Notes: generated from the sequence alone by a model not told the origin. A stretch of 38,759 nucleotides of DNA from Bacteroidales bacterium (GCA_030596125.1 JAUVKT010000017.1:1-38759); one strand, 5' to 3'; shown: positions 1 to 7,005, counted from the stretch's first letter. A program made the numbers and translations.

Positions 1-162
1 AAATGGAATGTATTTCTGAACCCGTTTGAGTTACCCGATAATGTATCAGAAACCGCATGGTCCAATATTGTTGTTGAAAACCGGATAATACTTCTGGTTG
101 TAACAATTCTGTTTCTCCTCTCAGGGTTATATAACCTCCAAAAACGTGAAAAGTTTATTTAA
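1..162 (+). CDS. C-terminal end of a membrane protein, possibly an ABC-2 type permease (partial)
   Basis: An open frame enters from the left edge and stops with TAA at 160-162, giving 53 residues. The fragment has a short polar stretch (NVVSETAW-like context around residues 15-24) and then one strongly hydrophobic helix of about 20 residues (IILLVVTILFLLSGLYNL). It ends in a basic tail, QKREKFI. This layout of last transmembrane helix plus short cytoplasmic KREKFI-type tail is what I expect at the end of ABC-2 type permeases in Bacteroidota, but so little is visible that another polytopic protein is possible. The start and most of the protein lie outside the window. Confidence 0.5.
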   Translation, partial: KWNVFLNPFELPDNVSETAWSNIVVENRIILLVVTILFLLSGLYNLQKREKFI

Positions 163-172
163 TTATGGTATC

Positions 173-212
173 AGGTACCTGGTACCGGGTGGCAGGTACC
201 GGGTACAGGGTG
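173..212. repeat. GGTACC-type degenerate heptamer repeat
   Basis: Five consecutive 7-bp units start at 173: AGGTACC, TGGTACC, GGGTGGC, AGGTACC, GGGTACA, followed by a partial GGGTG. Every unit has GG at the same phase. GGTACC words also open the second heptamer locus near 15611-15623, which ties the two loci together. No gene is supported here: an open frame crosses it but its translation is low complexity. Confidence 0.7.
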
Positions 213-223
213 TTTCCGTGGGT

Positions 224-258
224 GTCATCCCGAATCCGGCTTCGCCGGAGAGGGATCT
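224..258 (+). repeat. 35-bp palindromic intergenic repeat, copy 1
   Basis: The element begins GTCATCCC and ends AGGGATCT. Outer arms ATCCC (227-231) and GGGAT (252-256) can pair, and inner arms TCCGG (235-239) and CCGGA (245-249) close a small CTTCG loop. A second 35-bp copy lies in the opposite orientation at 15784-15818. It sits among heptamer repeats, not directly after a gene, and has no T tract, so I read it as a dispersed palindromic repeat and not a terminator. Confidence 0.75.
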
Positions 259-283
259 AAATCTTTTTTCTCTTTTCTCCCAT

Positions 284-590
284 GACCCACCCTACGCCCT
301 ACGCCTTATGCCTTACGCCTTTCCCCTCCGTTTTATGTCAAATGTCAGATGCAAATGGCAAATGTTTCTAAATAACAACAGTCCACTATTATTATCGATA
401 ACATTCACCCTTCCATTCTCCTCTTCTCCCACTCTCCCACTCCTCTTCGCCTTCCGCCCTCAGCCTACAGCCTATTGCCTTTCCCTTTTTCCCTACACCT
501 TACGCCTTTTCTCTCATCTCTCACCTCTCATTTCTCTTTACTCCCTACTTTCTCCCCCTCATCTTTTCCTCAACCCGGCACCCGGCACCT
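284..590. repeat. Low-complexity intergenic block of mixed 7-bp repeats
   Basis: The plus strand is pyrimidine-rich. Read on the minus strand it resolves into runs of 7-bp words with GG at a fixed phase: GGCGTAG/GGCATAA words at 291-325, GGCAATA and GGCTGTA words near 460-480, and GAGAGGT-like words near 510-540. Two CCCGGCA units lie near 574-587. Runs are interrupted and degenerate. The open frame at 146-604 only reflects this composition: it has no domain, signal peptide or normal amino-acid balance, so no CDS is called. Confidence 0.6.
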
Positions 591-619
591 TTTCGGTTAA
601 ATAACAAGTAATAAAACAG

Positions 620-650
620 TTGCACAATTAGAGACTATTACTTAAATTTG
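620..650 (+). promoter_or_regulatory. Bacteroidota-type promoter ahead of the cassette-like array
   Basis: TTG at 620-622 is followed by 20 bp and then TAAATTTG at 643-650, an exact match to the Bacteroidota sigma-ABfr consensus (TTG, about 19-20 bp, TAnnTTTG). The next rightward gene starts at 790, giving a leader of roughly 130 nt. It is the best full-consensus promoter I found in the window. Confidence 0.65.
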
Positions 651-675
651 GTATTGCAATATAAAAGACAATACC
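650..675. promoter_or_regulatory. 7-bp inverted repeat over the expected transcription start
   Basis: GGTATTG (650-656) and CAATACC (669-675) form a perfect inverted repeat separated by 12 bp. The left arm begins at the last base of the -7 element, so the repeat spans the expected start of transcription. It could be an operator for a dimeric repressor or a small hairpin at the 5' end of the transcript. Confidence 0.4.
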
Positions 676-789
676 AATCATATGATACACGACACGATAC
701 TCTAGAGGTACACATATAACCCCGTTTTGGATATATTATAATGATGCATATACACATACGCCGTAAGCAATAGCAAAAACACCCTACAT

Positions 790-1854
790 ATGAAAAAAAT
801 AATTAACATATTATTGACAGTTTCTTTGATAATTTCATGTTCAAATGAAAAAACTAAGGAAAATAAGGAGTTTTTCATTTTTGAGCCTGATGTTAGATTA
901 TTTACTACATACGCATTTATGAATGCTGCTGGATTTAGTTTTGACTGGAATGAAAAAATGCACCCAATACGTGTTGAAGTTCGAACTTATCTTGATTCAA
1001 TCTTGGACAGTGATTATAAAATAAAGATTAATAATTACTACAAAAAACTTGGTGGCGGAGTCTTTTACGGTTACGGTGCATTTGCTTTAAATACCGGCTT
1101 GCCCCCTGATTTTAAAATAATATGTGACACCTGCGAAAATGAATATCTAAAAAAATTTAATGGATATGATACTATCCTTCAAGATTTTTATAAAAAAGCT
1201 AAAATTGACATATTATGGGAGTTATATAAAGATAGACTTGAAGAAATTAACCTACAATATAAACCTTATGCTGAACTTGCACTCAAACAGATAACAGATT
1301 ATTGCAGAGTTGATTCAAATTATTACCACAATATAGTCGGACACTTTCATTATCAACAAATACCTCTAATGTCTCATTTTACTGCCTTTTTTCATGAAAC
1401 TGGCAATGATTATTGGGTAATTAGTGGACCTTCAACAGGAGAACCAGGACCGAGTGCTTTTTATCATGAATCGCTTCACAGGATAATTAATCCAATAGTT
1501 GAAAATAATTCAGAAATAAATAAAAGAATTAATGATTTAATTCCTTTGTCCCAAGAAAAATTAAAAGGTGACTATAATAGTGAAACGGCAGTTCTTTGTG
1601 AATCCTTTGTTCGTACAATTGACAAAATACTATCAGCGCAGTATTACAAAAGCTCTGATGATGACCTATATAGAATGATTGAAAATGAATATAAACTTGG
1701 GCATATATTAAGCTTTTATCTTTTGGAGAATTTGCCTAAATATGAGTACAGCAGCAAAACATTAAAAGACTATTATCCAGCTTTGATTACAAACATTGAT
1801 ATTAATTTTGAAAAGAATAGATGGATTGAATACTGGAAAAATAAAAAGCAATAA
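790..1854 (+). CDS. Lipoprotein with HExxH motif, DUF4932-like putative metallopeptidase
   Basis: The 354-aa product starts with a lipoprotein signal peptide: a basic N-terminus, a hydrophobic core and Cys17 in a lipobox-like LIISC. It is therefore probably anchored to a membrane facing the periplasm or the cell surface. Residues 226-230 read HESLH, an HExxH zinc motif, in the context FYHESLHRIINP. A downstream Glu271 in CESFVR could be the third ligand, which would make it a gluzincin. The HE(S/F)xHxxxNP pattern with a later E..VR segment resembles what I recall of DUF4932 proteins of Bacteroidota. Substrate and activity are unknown. It is the first gene of the A+T-rich cassette-like array and is followed by repeated spacer sequence. 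The ATG at 790 is the first in frame and gives an intact signal peptide. Confidence 0.7.
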   Translation: MKKIINILLTVSLIISCSNEKTKENKEFFIFEPDVRLFTTYAFMNAAGFSFDWNEKMHPIRVEVRTYLDSILDSDYKIKINNYYKKLGGGVFYGYGAFALNTGLPPDFKIICDTCENEYLKKFNGYDTILQDFYKKAKIDILWELYKDRLEEINLQYKPYAELALKQITDYCRVDSNYYHNIVGHFHYQQIPLMSHFTAFFHETGNDYWVISGPSTGEPGPSAFYHESLHRIINPIVENNSEINKRINDLIPLSQEKLKGDYNSETAVLCESFVRTIDKILSAQYYKSSDDDLYRMIENEYKLGHILSFYLLENLPKYEYSSKTLKDYYPALITNIDINFEKNRWIEYWKNKKQ

Positions 1855-1880
1855 TATTACTACTTCTTACAACAATAACC

Positions 1881-1959
1881 AAATTGCTAATGAACACTTT
1901 ATCTGTCGCCTGAAACTCGTATCTTAACGCCCTTAACTCCGTTTAGTGCGGCATTAAGT
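1881..1959 (+). repeat. attC-like spacer repeat A
   Basis: The left part (1881-1929) recurs at 2962-3009 with two substitutions and one single-base indel over 49 bp; the last 24 bases are identical. The right part (1935-1959) matches the right parts at 3070-3103 and 4121-4154. Arms CTTAACGCC (1923-1931) and GGCATTAAG (1950-1958) form an imperfect inverted repeat with one mismatch. This resembles the paired R''/R' core sites (YYYAAC and GTTRRRY) of integron attC sites, although the right core has ATTAAGT and not GTTAAGT. It lies just downstream of the 790-1854 gene, where a cassette attC would be. Confidence 0.5.
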
Positions 1960-1995
1960 GAAATTACAAAAATTACCAAGTAAAGTCAAAGTCAT

Positions 1996-2925
1996 ATGTA
2001 TGGATTTTATACACGACCACCATTTTGGGTTGGAGACTTAGATGAAATTCTTAAAATATCTAAAGGGGAACTAGATTATAGGGATTTAACTAAGCAGCCT
2101 ATATTGACAAATAAGATAAATGCAATAACTCTTTCAATATTCAAAGATGGATTAATTGCTTTTGAGTTTGACACAGATCAAGATAGTACATTGAGAGATA
2201 CCTTAAAGCTTCTTGAGTATTTTAATTCTTTCATGTTTGTAATTTATAATAACATAAATGTAGATTATTCGGGCAAAAAATGTATGCTTGATCCATATGT
2301 TATATTAGATAATGATTTTATTGCCATTTCTAAATCAAGTGTAGGATTTGGAGATGGGACTTCTCGAAATATTAAATATTTTAATGATCGATACAAATCA
2401 AATCCTATTATACAAAGAGTGTTGTTTTTTTCTAAGAGTGAATTGGAAGGTATTATTAATAATTTTAAATTTTATGTTAATGCCGATAAAACGTGGTTAT
2501 TAAGTTATCTAAACAGGTTTGTCTCTCATTATAAGGATCATCTATTTTTGGAAGCGTTTGTTACTTCTTTTTTTCTTGTTGAGGTCTTAATTAATGAATT
2601 ATGGGATCGTTATCTGATTGAGAATAATGAAAGATTGAACAAGAAACGAAAAGAATACCTCAAAGGAAGGGATATCACATTAGCAATCAAAACCAATATT
2701 TTGGAATTAAACAATAAGATCTCATCTACATTATTCCAAAGAATTGATAACCTAAGAGGGAAAAGAAATAAAATCGTGCATGATATTGAAAAACTAGCAC
2801 TGAAGGGAGAGTTATATAGTGATGACTTTGAGGATATGTTTGAAACAACTAATGAGTTATTGTTTCTTGTGGAAGGTTTCAAAACACGCTTAATTGGAGG
2901 GTATTCATTTAGGACAATAAGATGA
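1996..2925 (+). CDS. Hypothetical protein with C-terminal HEPN-like RX4H motif
   Basis: The 309-aa product has no signal peptide or transmembrane helix. Residues 1-150 are a mixed alpha/beta region I do not recognise. The C-terminal half (about 170-300) is predicted to be mostly helical and contains R257-N-K-I-V-H262 followed by Asp263, an RX4H motif of the kind that marks the RNase active site of HEPN domains, including Apea-type HEPN proteins. HEPN proteins often act as toxins or in phage defence. Here that is inference from a motif and from position in a cassette-like array. No antitoxin-like partner is next to it. The ATG at 1996 follows directly on spacer A, and spacer B follows the stop, so the gene is a single unit between repeats. 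Confidence 0.6.
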   Translation: MYGFYTRPPFWVGDLDEILKISKGELDYRDLTKQPILTNKINAITLSIFKDGLIAFEFDTDQDSTLRDTLKLLEYFNSFMFVIYNNINVDYSGKKCMLDPYVILDNDFIAISKSSVGFGDGTSRNIKYFNDRYKSNPIIQRVLFFSKSELEGIINNFKFYVNADKTWLLSYLNRFVSHYKDHLFLEAFVTSFFLVEVLINELWDRYLIENNERLNKKRKEYLKGRDITLAIKTNILELNNKISSTLFQRIDNLRGKRNKIVHDIEKLALKGELYSDDFEDMFETTNELLFLVEGFKTRLIGGYSFRTIR

Positions 2926-2961
2926 CCATCTATAAAAATAACTTCACTTAACATGCAAGCC

Positions 2962-3103
2962 AAATTGCTATGAACGCTTTATCTATCGCCTGAAACTCGT
3001 ATCTTAACGTCGCGAACACGTGCCAGAATCCTGAGTACCCGGAAAATACCATACCTGCAGGCAGGCAGGAAGTGAGTAAACTTCGCTTAGAGCGGCGTTG
3101 TGC
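2962..3103 (+). repeat. attC-like spacer repeat B
   Basis: The left part (2962-3009) is the second copy of the 49-bp sequence at 1881-1929. The right part (3070-3103) is closely related to 4121-4154, with the first 16 bases identical, and ends GCGGCGTTGTGC. Outer arms AACGTCGC (3006-3013) and GCGGCGTT (3092-3099) can pair with one mismatch. The middle is different from spacer A and holds the palindrome CCTGCAGG (3054-3061) followed by GCAGG repeats. Conserved ends with a variable centre are typical of attC sites. It lies between the HEPN-like gene and the YitT-family gene. Confidence 0.5.
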
Positions 3104-3130
3104 ACTATTGAGTAACAAAAACGCCAAAAT

Positions 3131-4078
3131 ATGAACTCGATTTTTCAGTATATAATCTCAGAGATTGTAAAGCGTAGACTTAAAAAGAAAAAATATCAGT
3201 CAACGCAATTTGAGAAGGCAATAAAAAATACAAAAGTTGAATTTTCACATTTAATTCGTGACAGCTTTTTTATTTTATTGGGAGTATTATCAGCTGGTTT
3301 TGGATTAAAAGGTTTTTTACTGCCAAATATGTTTATAGATGGTGGTGTAATGGGAATTTCTCTTACAATAGCTGAACTGACAGAAATACCATTATCAGTA
3401 TTAATAGTTGTAATAAACCTTCCATTTTTAATTATGGGTTTTTCTACAATCAGTAAACAATTTGCGTTCAAAAGCATTATTGCAATTGTATTACTTGCTA
3501 TCGTAGTTCATTTTATACCATTTCCTATTATAACTAATGACAAATTACTAATTGCAATTTTTGGTGGTTTCTTTTTAGGATTAGGGATTGGATTAGCCAT
3601 CCGGGGAGGTTCAGTTATTGATGGAACTGAGGTGTTGGCAATTTTTGTAAGTAAAAAAACTTCATTGACAATTGGAGATGTAATTTTATTATTTAATGTT
3701 CTTATTTTTTTAGTTGCAGCATATGTGTTTACAATTGAAATATCATTATATGCAATGTTGACATATCTTGCAGCATCCAAAACTGTTGATTTTGTTGTAT
3801 CAGGAATAGAAGAATATATAGGAGTAACAATTATATCGGATTATAGTGAAGAAATCAGACTGGCTATAATTGAAAAACTTGGAAGAGGTTGTACTATTTA
3901 TTCTGGTAGAAGAGGTCAATCATTAAAGCAAACTGAGATTGTTTATACATTAATAACAAGGTTAGAATTGGCAAAACTGAATACAGAAATAGATAAAATA
4001 GATAAGGATGCATTTGTCGTAATGCACAGTATAAAAGATGCCAAAGGAGGCATGATAAAAAAAAGAAAGCTGAAATGA
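3131..4078 (+). CDS. YitT family membrane protein
   Basis: The 315-aa product matches the YitT layout. It has a basic cytoplasmic N-terminus (about 45 aa), five or six hydrophobic helices between residues 45 and 225 with many glycines (GGGVMG-like, GGFFLGLGIGLA and RGGS segments), and a soluble C-terminal domain of about 90 residues that corresponds to DUF2179 (IGVTIIS...GRGCTIYSGRRG). Family members are inner-membrane proteins of poorly known function. The protein is complete and of normal length. It is the third gene of the cassette-like array and has an A+T-rich composition like its neighbours. The ATG at 3131 lies 27 bp after spacer B. Confidence 0.85.
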   Translation: MNSIFQYIISEIVKRRLKKKKYQSTQFEKAIKNTKVEFSHLIRDSFFILLGVLSAGFGLKGFLLPNMFIDGGVMGISLTIAELTEIPLSVLIVVINLPFLIMGFSTISKQFAFKSIIAIVLLAIVVHFIPFPIITNDKLLIAIFGGFFLGLGIGLAIRGGSVIDGTEVLAIFVSKKTSLTIGDVILLFNVLIFLVAAYVFTIEISLYAMLTYLAASKTVDFVVSGIEEYIGVTIISDYSEEIRLAIIEKLGRGCTIYSGRRGQSLKQTEIVYTLITRLELAKLNTEIDKIDKDAFVVMHSIKDAKGGMIKKRKLK

Positions 4079-4098
4079 TAACAACAACCCACAATAAA

Positions 4099-4154
4099 TG
4101 CCCGAAAACAAGCGGGCAGTAAGTGAGTAAACTTCGTTTAGCGCAGCATTAAAG
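4099..4154 (+). repeat. attC-like spacer repeat C
   Basis: The block 4121-4154 shares its first 16 bases exactly with 3070-3085 and continues with a related end, GCGCAGCATTAAAG, like the end of spacer A. Just upstream a 6-bp hairpin, TGCCCG (4099-4104) and CGGGCA (4113-4118), takes the place of the variable centre. I cannot find a clear left arm complementary to the right core, so this copy may be degenerate. It separates the YitT-family gene from the acetyltransferase gene. Confidence 0.45.
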
Positions 4155-4190
4155 CAAATATACATAGATCAAAACCAGGTAAATTGATAC

Positions 4191-4724
4191 ATGAAAAACA
4201 GATTAAATATAATAATTCGGGAAATCAAGCCGGATGAAGTGAGCATTCTTGAGGACATGCTTTATGAGTCAATTTATCAACCAGACGAAACAAATCCTAT
4301 TTCAAGAGAAGTGATCAATGTTCCAAAAGTTCGTGTATACATTGATAATTTTTTACAAAAGAAAGATGATTATTGTTTGGTTGCAGATTTGAACGGTCAT
4401 ATAATCGGAGCAGTTTGGGTTAGAATATTGGCCGGTGAAATCAAAGGTTATGGAAACGTTAACGGCAAAACTCCTGAATTTGCTATTTCTTTGTTCAAAG
4501 AATATCGGAAACAAGGAATTGGAACAATGTTAATGAAAAAGATGATTTCATATTTGGTAGAAAAGGACTATTACCAAACGTCTTTGAGTGTTCAGAAAGA
4601 AAATTATGCTGTGAGAATGTATCAAAAACTTGGGTTTGAAATAATTGGTGAAAACAGGGAAGATTATCTAATGTTGCTAAAATTAAAAACCATAGAAAAC
4701 ATGAAATTTTATGAAGTTCAATAA
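4191..4724 (+). CDS. GNAT family N-acetyltransferase
   Basis: This 177-aa protein is a complete GNAT domain. It has an N-terminal strand-helix (IIIREIKPDEVSILEDML), a central sheet (CLVADLNGHIIGAVWVRI) and the acetyl-CoA pyrophosphate-binding loop at R106-K-Q-G-I-G-T. A C-terminal segment, ENYAVRMYQKLGFEIIGE, is typical of the fold. GNAT enzymes transfer acetyl groups from acetyl-CoA to amines; the substrate here cannot be inferred. The gene follows spacer C and may be the last cassette of the array or the first resident gene after it. Its stop lies 16 bp before the start chosen for the next gene. Confidence 0.85.
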   Translation: MKNRLNIIIREIKPDEVSILEDMLYESIYQPDETNPISREVINVPKVRVYIDNFLQKKDDYCLVADLNGHIIGAVWVRILAGEIKGYGNVNGKTPEFAISLFKEYRKQGIGTMLMKKMISYLVEKDYYQTSLSVQKENYAVRMYQKLGFEIIGENREDYLMLLKLKTIENMKFYEVQ

Positions 4725-4740
4725 ATCAAAGCATAGTATC

Positions 4741-6186
4741 ATGATTAATCAAATACGGATTACAAAGTTTTTCAGCTTTTTAGTATTATTTGCAACTCTT
4801 CAATTCGGATGTACAAACACCGGATGGATTGACCTTTATGATGGTAGAACAATGAACGGTTGGGAACCTTCAGAAAACAGGTCATCATGGCAAATCGAAG
4901 ATGGCGCTCTTGTTACCAAAGGGAGCAGGTCTCACCTGTTTTATGCCGGGGATGTCAAAAATCACGAATTTAAAAATTTTGAGTTTATGGCAGATGTTAA
5001 AGCAGATTCCGGCTCGAATTCAGGAATTTATTTCCATACACAATATCAGGAATCAGGATGGCCGGAGAAGGGTTATGAATGTCAGGTTATTAATTCAATT
5101 CGCCATACTGAGGATGGCAAATATACTGAACAAAAAATGACCGGAAGTTTATATGCTATCCGCAACATTTGTAAATCTCCTGTTAAGGACGGTGAATGGT
5201 TCAATTATCATATAATCGTGCGGGGCAGGACTATTCAGACCTATATTAATGGTGAACTGATTGTAAATTATACCGAGCCCGAAAATCCATTTCGGACTGA
5301 AGACAAAAAAGGACGCATACTATCTTCCGGAACTTTTGCTCTTCAATGCCACGATCCGCAAAGCAAAGTGTATTATAAAAATATTAAGGTAAAGCCTTTA
5401 CCTGATGACACCCCCACAATTGGCCATCCAATCGATGATTTAGAATATGAATCCAGGCTAATTAATCTTTCAGGCCATATTCCATTAATGGACCTGCATG
5501 TCCATTTGAAAGGTGGTTTAACTGTGGATGAAGCCTTGGAAAACGCACGTAAATATGGATTTACTTATGGCATTGCTTTCAATTGTGGATTACAAATGGG
5601 GTTTGAGACGGATGCTTCACTGCAGAATTTCTTATCTACCTATAATAAACCACAACAGACTTATCTTGCAATGCAGGCTGAAGGACGCGAATGGGTTGAC
5701 TTGTTCTCTAAAGAGACCATTGATCAATTCGATTACGTATTTACTGATGCTATGACATGGACTAATGACAACGGCAAGCGTATGCGACTATGGATTAAAA
5801 ATGAAACTGAAGTGGGGGATCCTGAGAATTTCATGGATCAACTTGTAAATCGTATAGAAAACATTGTAGAAAACGAACCTATCGATATTTATGTAAACGC
5901 AACATATCTTCCCGATGAAATAAACAATATGTATGATGAATTATGGACGAAAGAACGAATGGACAAGGTAATAAGCGTTTTGGCAAAGAATAATGTTGCT
6001 TTGGAAATTAGTGCCAGGTATAAGATTCCAAGTGCAAGTTTCATAAAACGAGCTAAAGAAGCTGGTGTGAAATTTACTTTTGGCACAAATAATATGAGTT
6101 CGACTGACTTAGGCAGACTGGAATACTGCATTGAAATGGTCGAAGAGTGTAATTTAACCCGCTATGATATCTGGAGTCCGGAATAA
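4741..6186 (+). CDS. Lipoprotein with DUF1080 (3-keto-disaccharide hydrolase-like) domain and PHP/amidohydrolase-like domain
   Basis: I chose the ATG at 4741 because it gives a clean lipoprotein signal peptide (hydrophobic core then FGC, Cys24). The in-frame ATG at 4711 would overlap the acetyltransferase gene and add ten polar residues. Residues 27-215 fit DUF1080/PF06439, a concanavalin-like fold found in 3-keto-glycoside hydrolases and many Bacteroidota and Planctomycetota secreted proteins (WIDLYDGRTMNGWE, NSGIYFHTQ, YECQVI). Residues about 245-480 form a second domain beginning MDLHVHLKGG, with H253-V-H255 as a likely metal-binding HxH of a PHP or amidohydrolase barrel, and ending in FGTNNMSS...LGRLEYCIEM. 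The combination suggests a secreted carbohydrate-related enzyme, but substrate and reaction are not visible. Length with this start is 481 aa. Confidence 0.75.
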   Translation: MINQIRITKFFSFLVLFATLQFGCTNTGWIDLYDGRTMNGWEPSENRSSWQIEDGALVTKGSRSHLFYAGDVKNHEFKNFEFMADVKADSGSNSGIYFHTQYQESGWPEKGYECQVINSIRHTEDGKYTEQKMTGSLYAIRNICKSPVKDGEWFNYHIIVRGRTIQTYINGELIVNYTEPENPFRTEDKKGRILSSGTFALQCHDPQSKVYYKNIKVKPLPDDTPTIGHPIDDLEYESRLINLSGHIPLMDLHVHLKGGLTVDEALENARKYGFTYGIAFNCGLQMGFETDASLQNFLSTYNKPQQTYLAMQAEGREWVDLFSKETIDQFDYVFTDAMTWTNDNGKRMRLWIKNETEVGDPENFMDQLVNRIENIVENEPIDIYVNATYLPDEINNMYDELWTKERMDKVISVLAKNNVALEISARYKIPSASFIKRAKEAGVKFTFGTNNMSSTDLGRLEYCIEMVEECNLTRYDIWSPE

Positions 6187-6222
6187 TTTTTAACAGGAAA
6201 CAATATCAATGAGAAATATTAA

Positions 6223-6357
6223 GATCAGCTACAAGCAATTACAATTTGGAAAAACGCCCTTGATGAATCATCCGATAATAAAAAGGCCAGGATCAATGAA
6301 GCGATCGAAGATATGAGCGATCATGAGAAACGGTTGAAAGTGCACGGTAAATTGTAA
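6223..6357 (+). pseudogene. C-terminal gene remnant of unknown family
   Basis: After an in-frame TAA at 6220-6222 a 44-codon frame runs to TAA at 6355-6357 without an ATG near its beginning. It reads as normal coding sequence (ITIWKNALDESSDNKKARIN... ending KRLKVHGKL), helical and charged like the end of a soluble protein. I do not recognise the family. Immediately downstream, 6375-6442, a different frame reads LVLVLPVVVANKTGLMK then stop, which also looks like the tail of a protein. Together 6187-6442 looks like debris of deleted genes. Confidence 0.35.
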
Positions 6358-6493
6358 AAATACTTATTACTGCGTAAGCTCATCCGGCAAGCTGGTACTG
6401 GTTCTGCCTGTCGTTGTGGCGAATAAAACAGGCCTGATGAAATAATATACCCAATTGACAAAACATTTTAAGTAGTTATTGAGTTTGCTATTA

Positions 6494-6523
6494 TTGACAT
6501 CAATTGTTTTATTCTTACTTTTA
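6494..6523 (+). promoter_or_regulatory. Candidate promoter for the YjbR-like gene
   Basis: TTG at 6494-6496, a 19-bp spacer and TACTTTTA at 6516-6523 match the Bacteroidota promoter pattern except for the last base of the -7 box (A for G). It lies 30 bp before the ATG at 6554, a normal distance. Confidence 0.45.
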
Positions 6524-6553
6524 CAGACATTCTCGAATTAATACAGATCACTT

Positions 6554-6910
6554 ATGAATATAGAAGAATATAGATCTTTTTGCTTGTCTTTAAGAGAAGC
6601 TAAAGAAGGACTGCCATTTGACGAGAAGACTTTGGTTTTTACAATCAAAGGAAAAATGTTTGGTTCAACAAATATTGAAACCTTTGAACTAATTAATGTT
6701 AAGTGTAAACCCGAAGAAGCAATAGTCTTACGAGAGCAATTTGAAGCTGTTATTCCCGGTTATTATATGAACAAGAAGCATTGGAATAGTATTAAAATGG
6801 ATGGAACAATTTCTGACAAGCAAATCAAAGAATGGATTAATAATTCATACAATTTAGTTATTTCCACACTTCCAAAGAAAATCCAGAAAGAACTGACAGG
6901 CAAGGAATAA
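6554..6910 (+). CDS. MmcQ/YjbR family protein
   Basis: This 118-aa protein has the size and layout of the MmcQ/YjbR family (PF04237), with a CyaY-like fold. The N-terminal helix MNIEEYRSFCLSLREAKEGLPFD is followed by the family's strand pattern: TLVFTIKGKMFGSTN, INVKCKPEEA and PGYYMNKKHWNSIKMDG. It ends with a helix, IKEWINNSYNLVISTLPKKIQ. Some family members bind DNA, but the general role is not established. It stands alone, with its own candidate promoter just upstream. Confidence 0.85.
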   Translation: MNIEEYRSFCLSLREAKEGLPFDEKTLVFTIKGKMFGSTNIETFELINVKCKPEEAIVLREQFEAVIPGYYMNKKHWNSIKMDGTISDKQIKEWINNSYNLVISTLPKKIQKELTGKE

Positions 6911-7005
6911 CTACCGGCAAAAATTCCAATTTGAATTATATGAACTTGTCAATTGTAATCTTAATTGGAATGTTATCCATTATGCAAAACTAAAAATATA
7001 ACAAA

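Noticed and set aside
224-258. Palindrome as rho-independent terminator of the upstream permease gene
   Set aside because: It is 60 bp from the stop, has no T tract, and a second copy in reverse orientation lies in another intergenic region.
146-604. A 152-codon open frame
   Set aside because: Its sequence is entirely heptamer repeats, a palindrome and pyrimidine-rich low complexity; the protein has no domain, and repeats in all frames explain the lack of stops.
1881-3009. The two 49-bp spacer copies as target repeats or ends of an insertion sequence
   Set aside because: They are direct, not inverted, repeats around a HEPN-like gene; no transposase is present, and a third locus shares only the right part.
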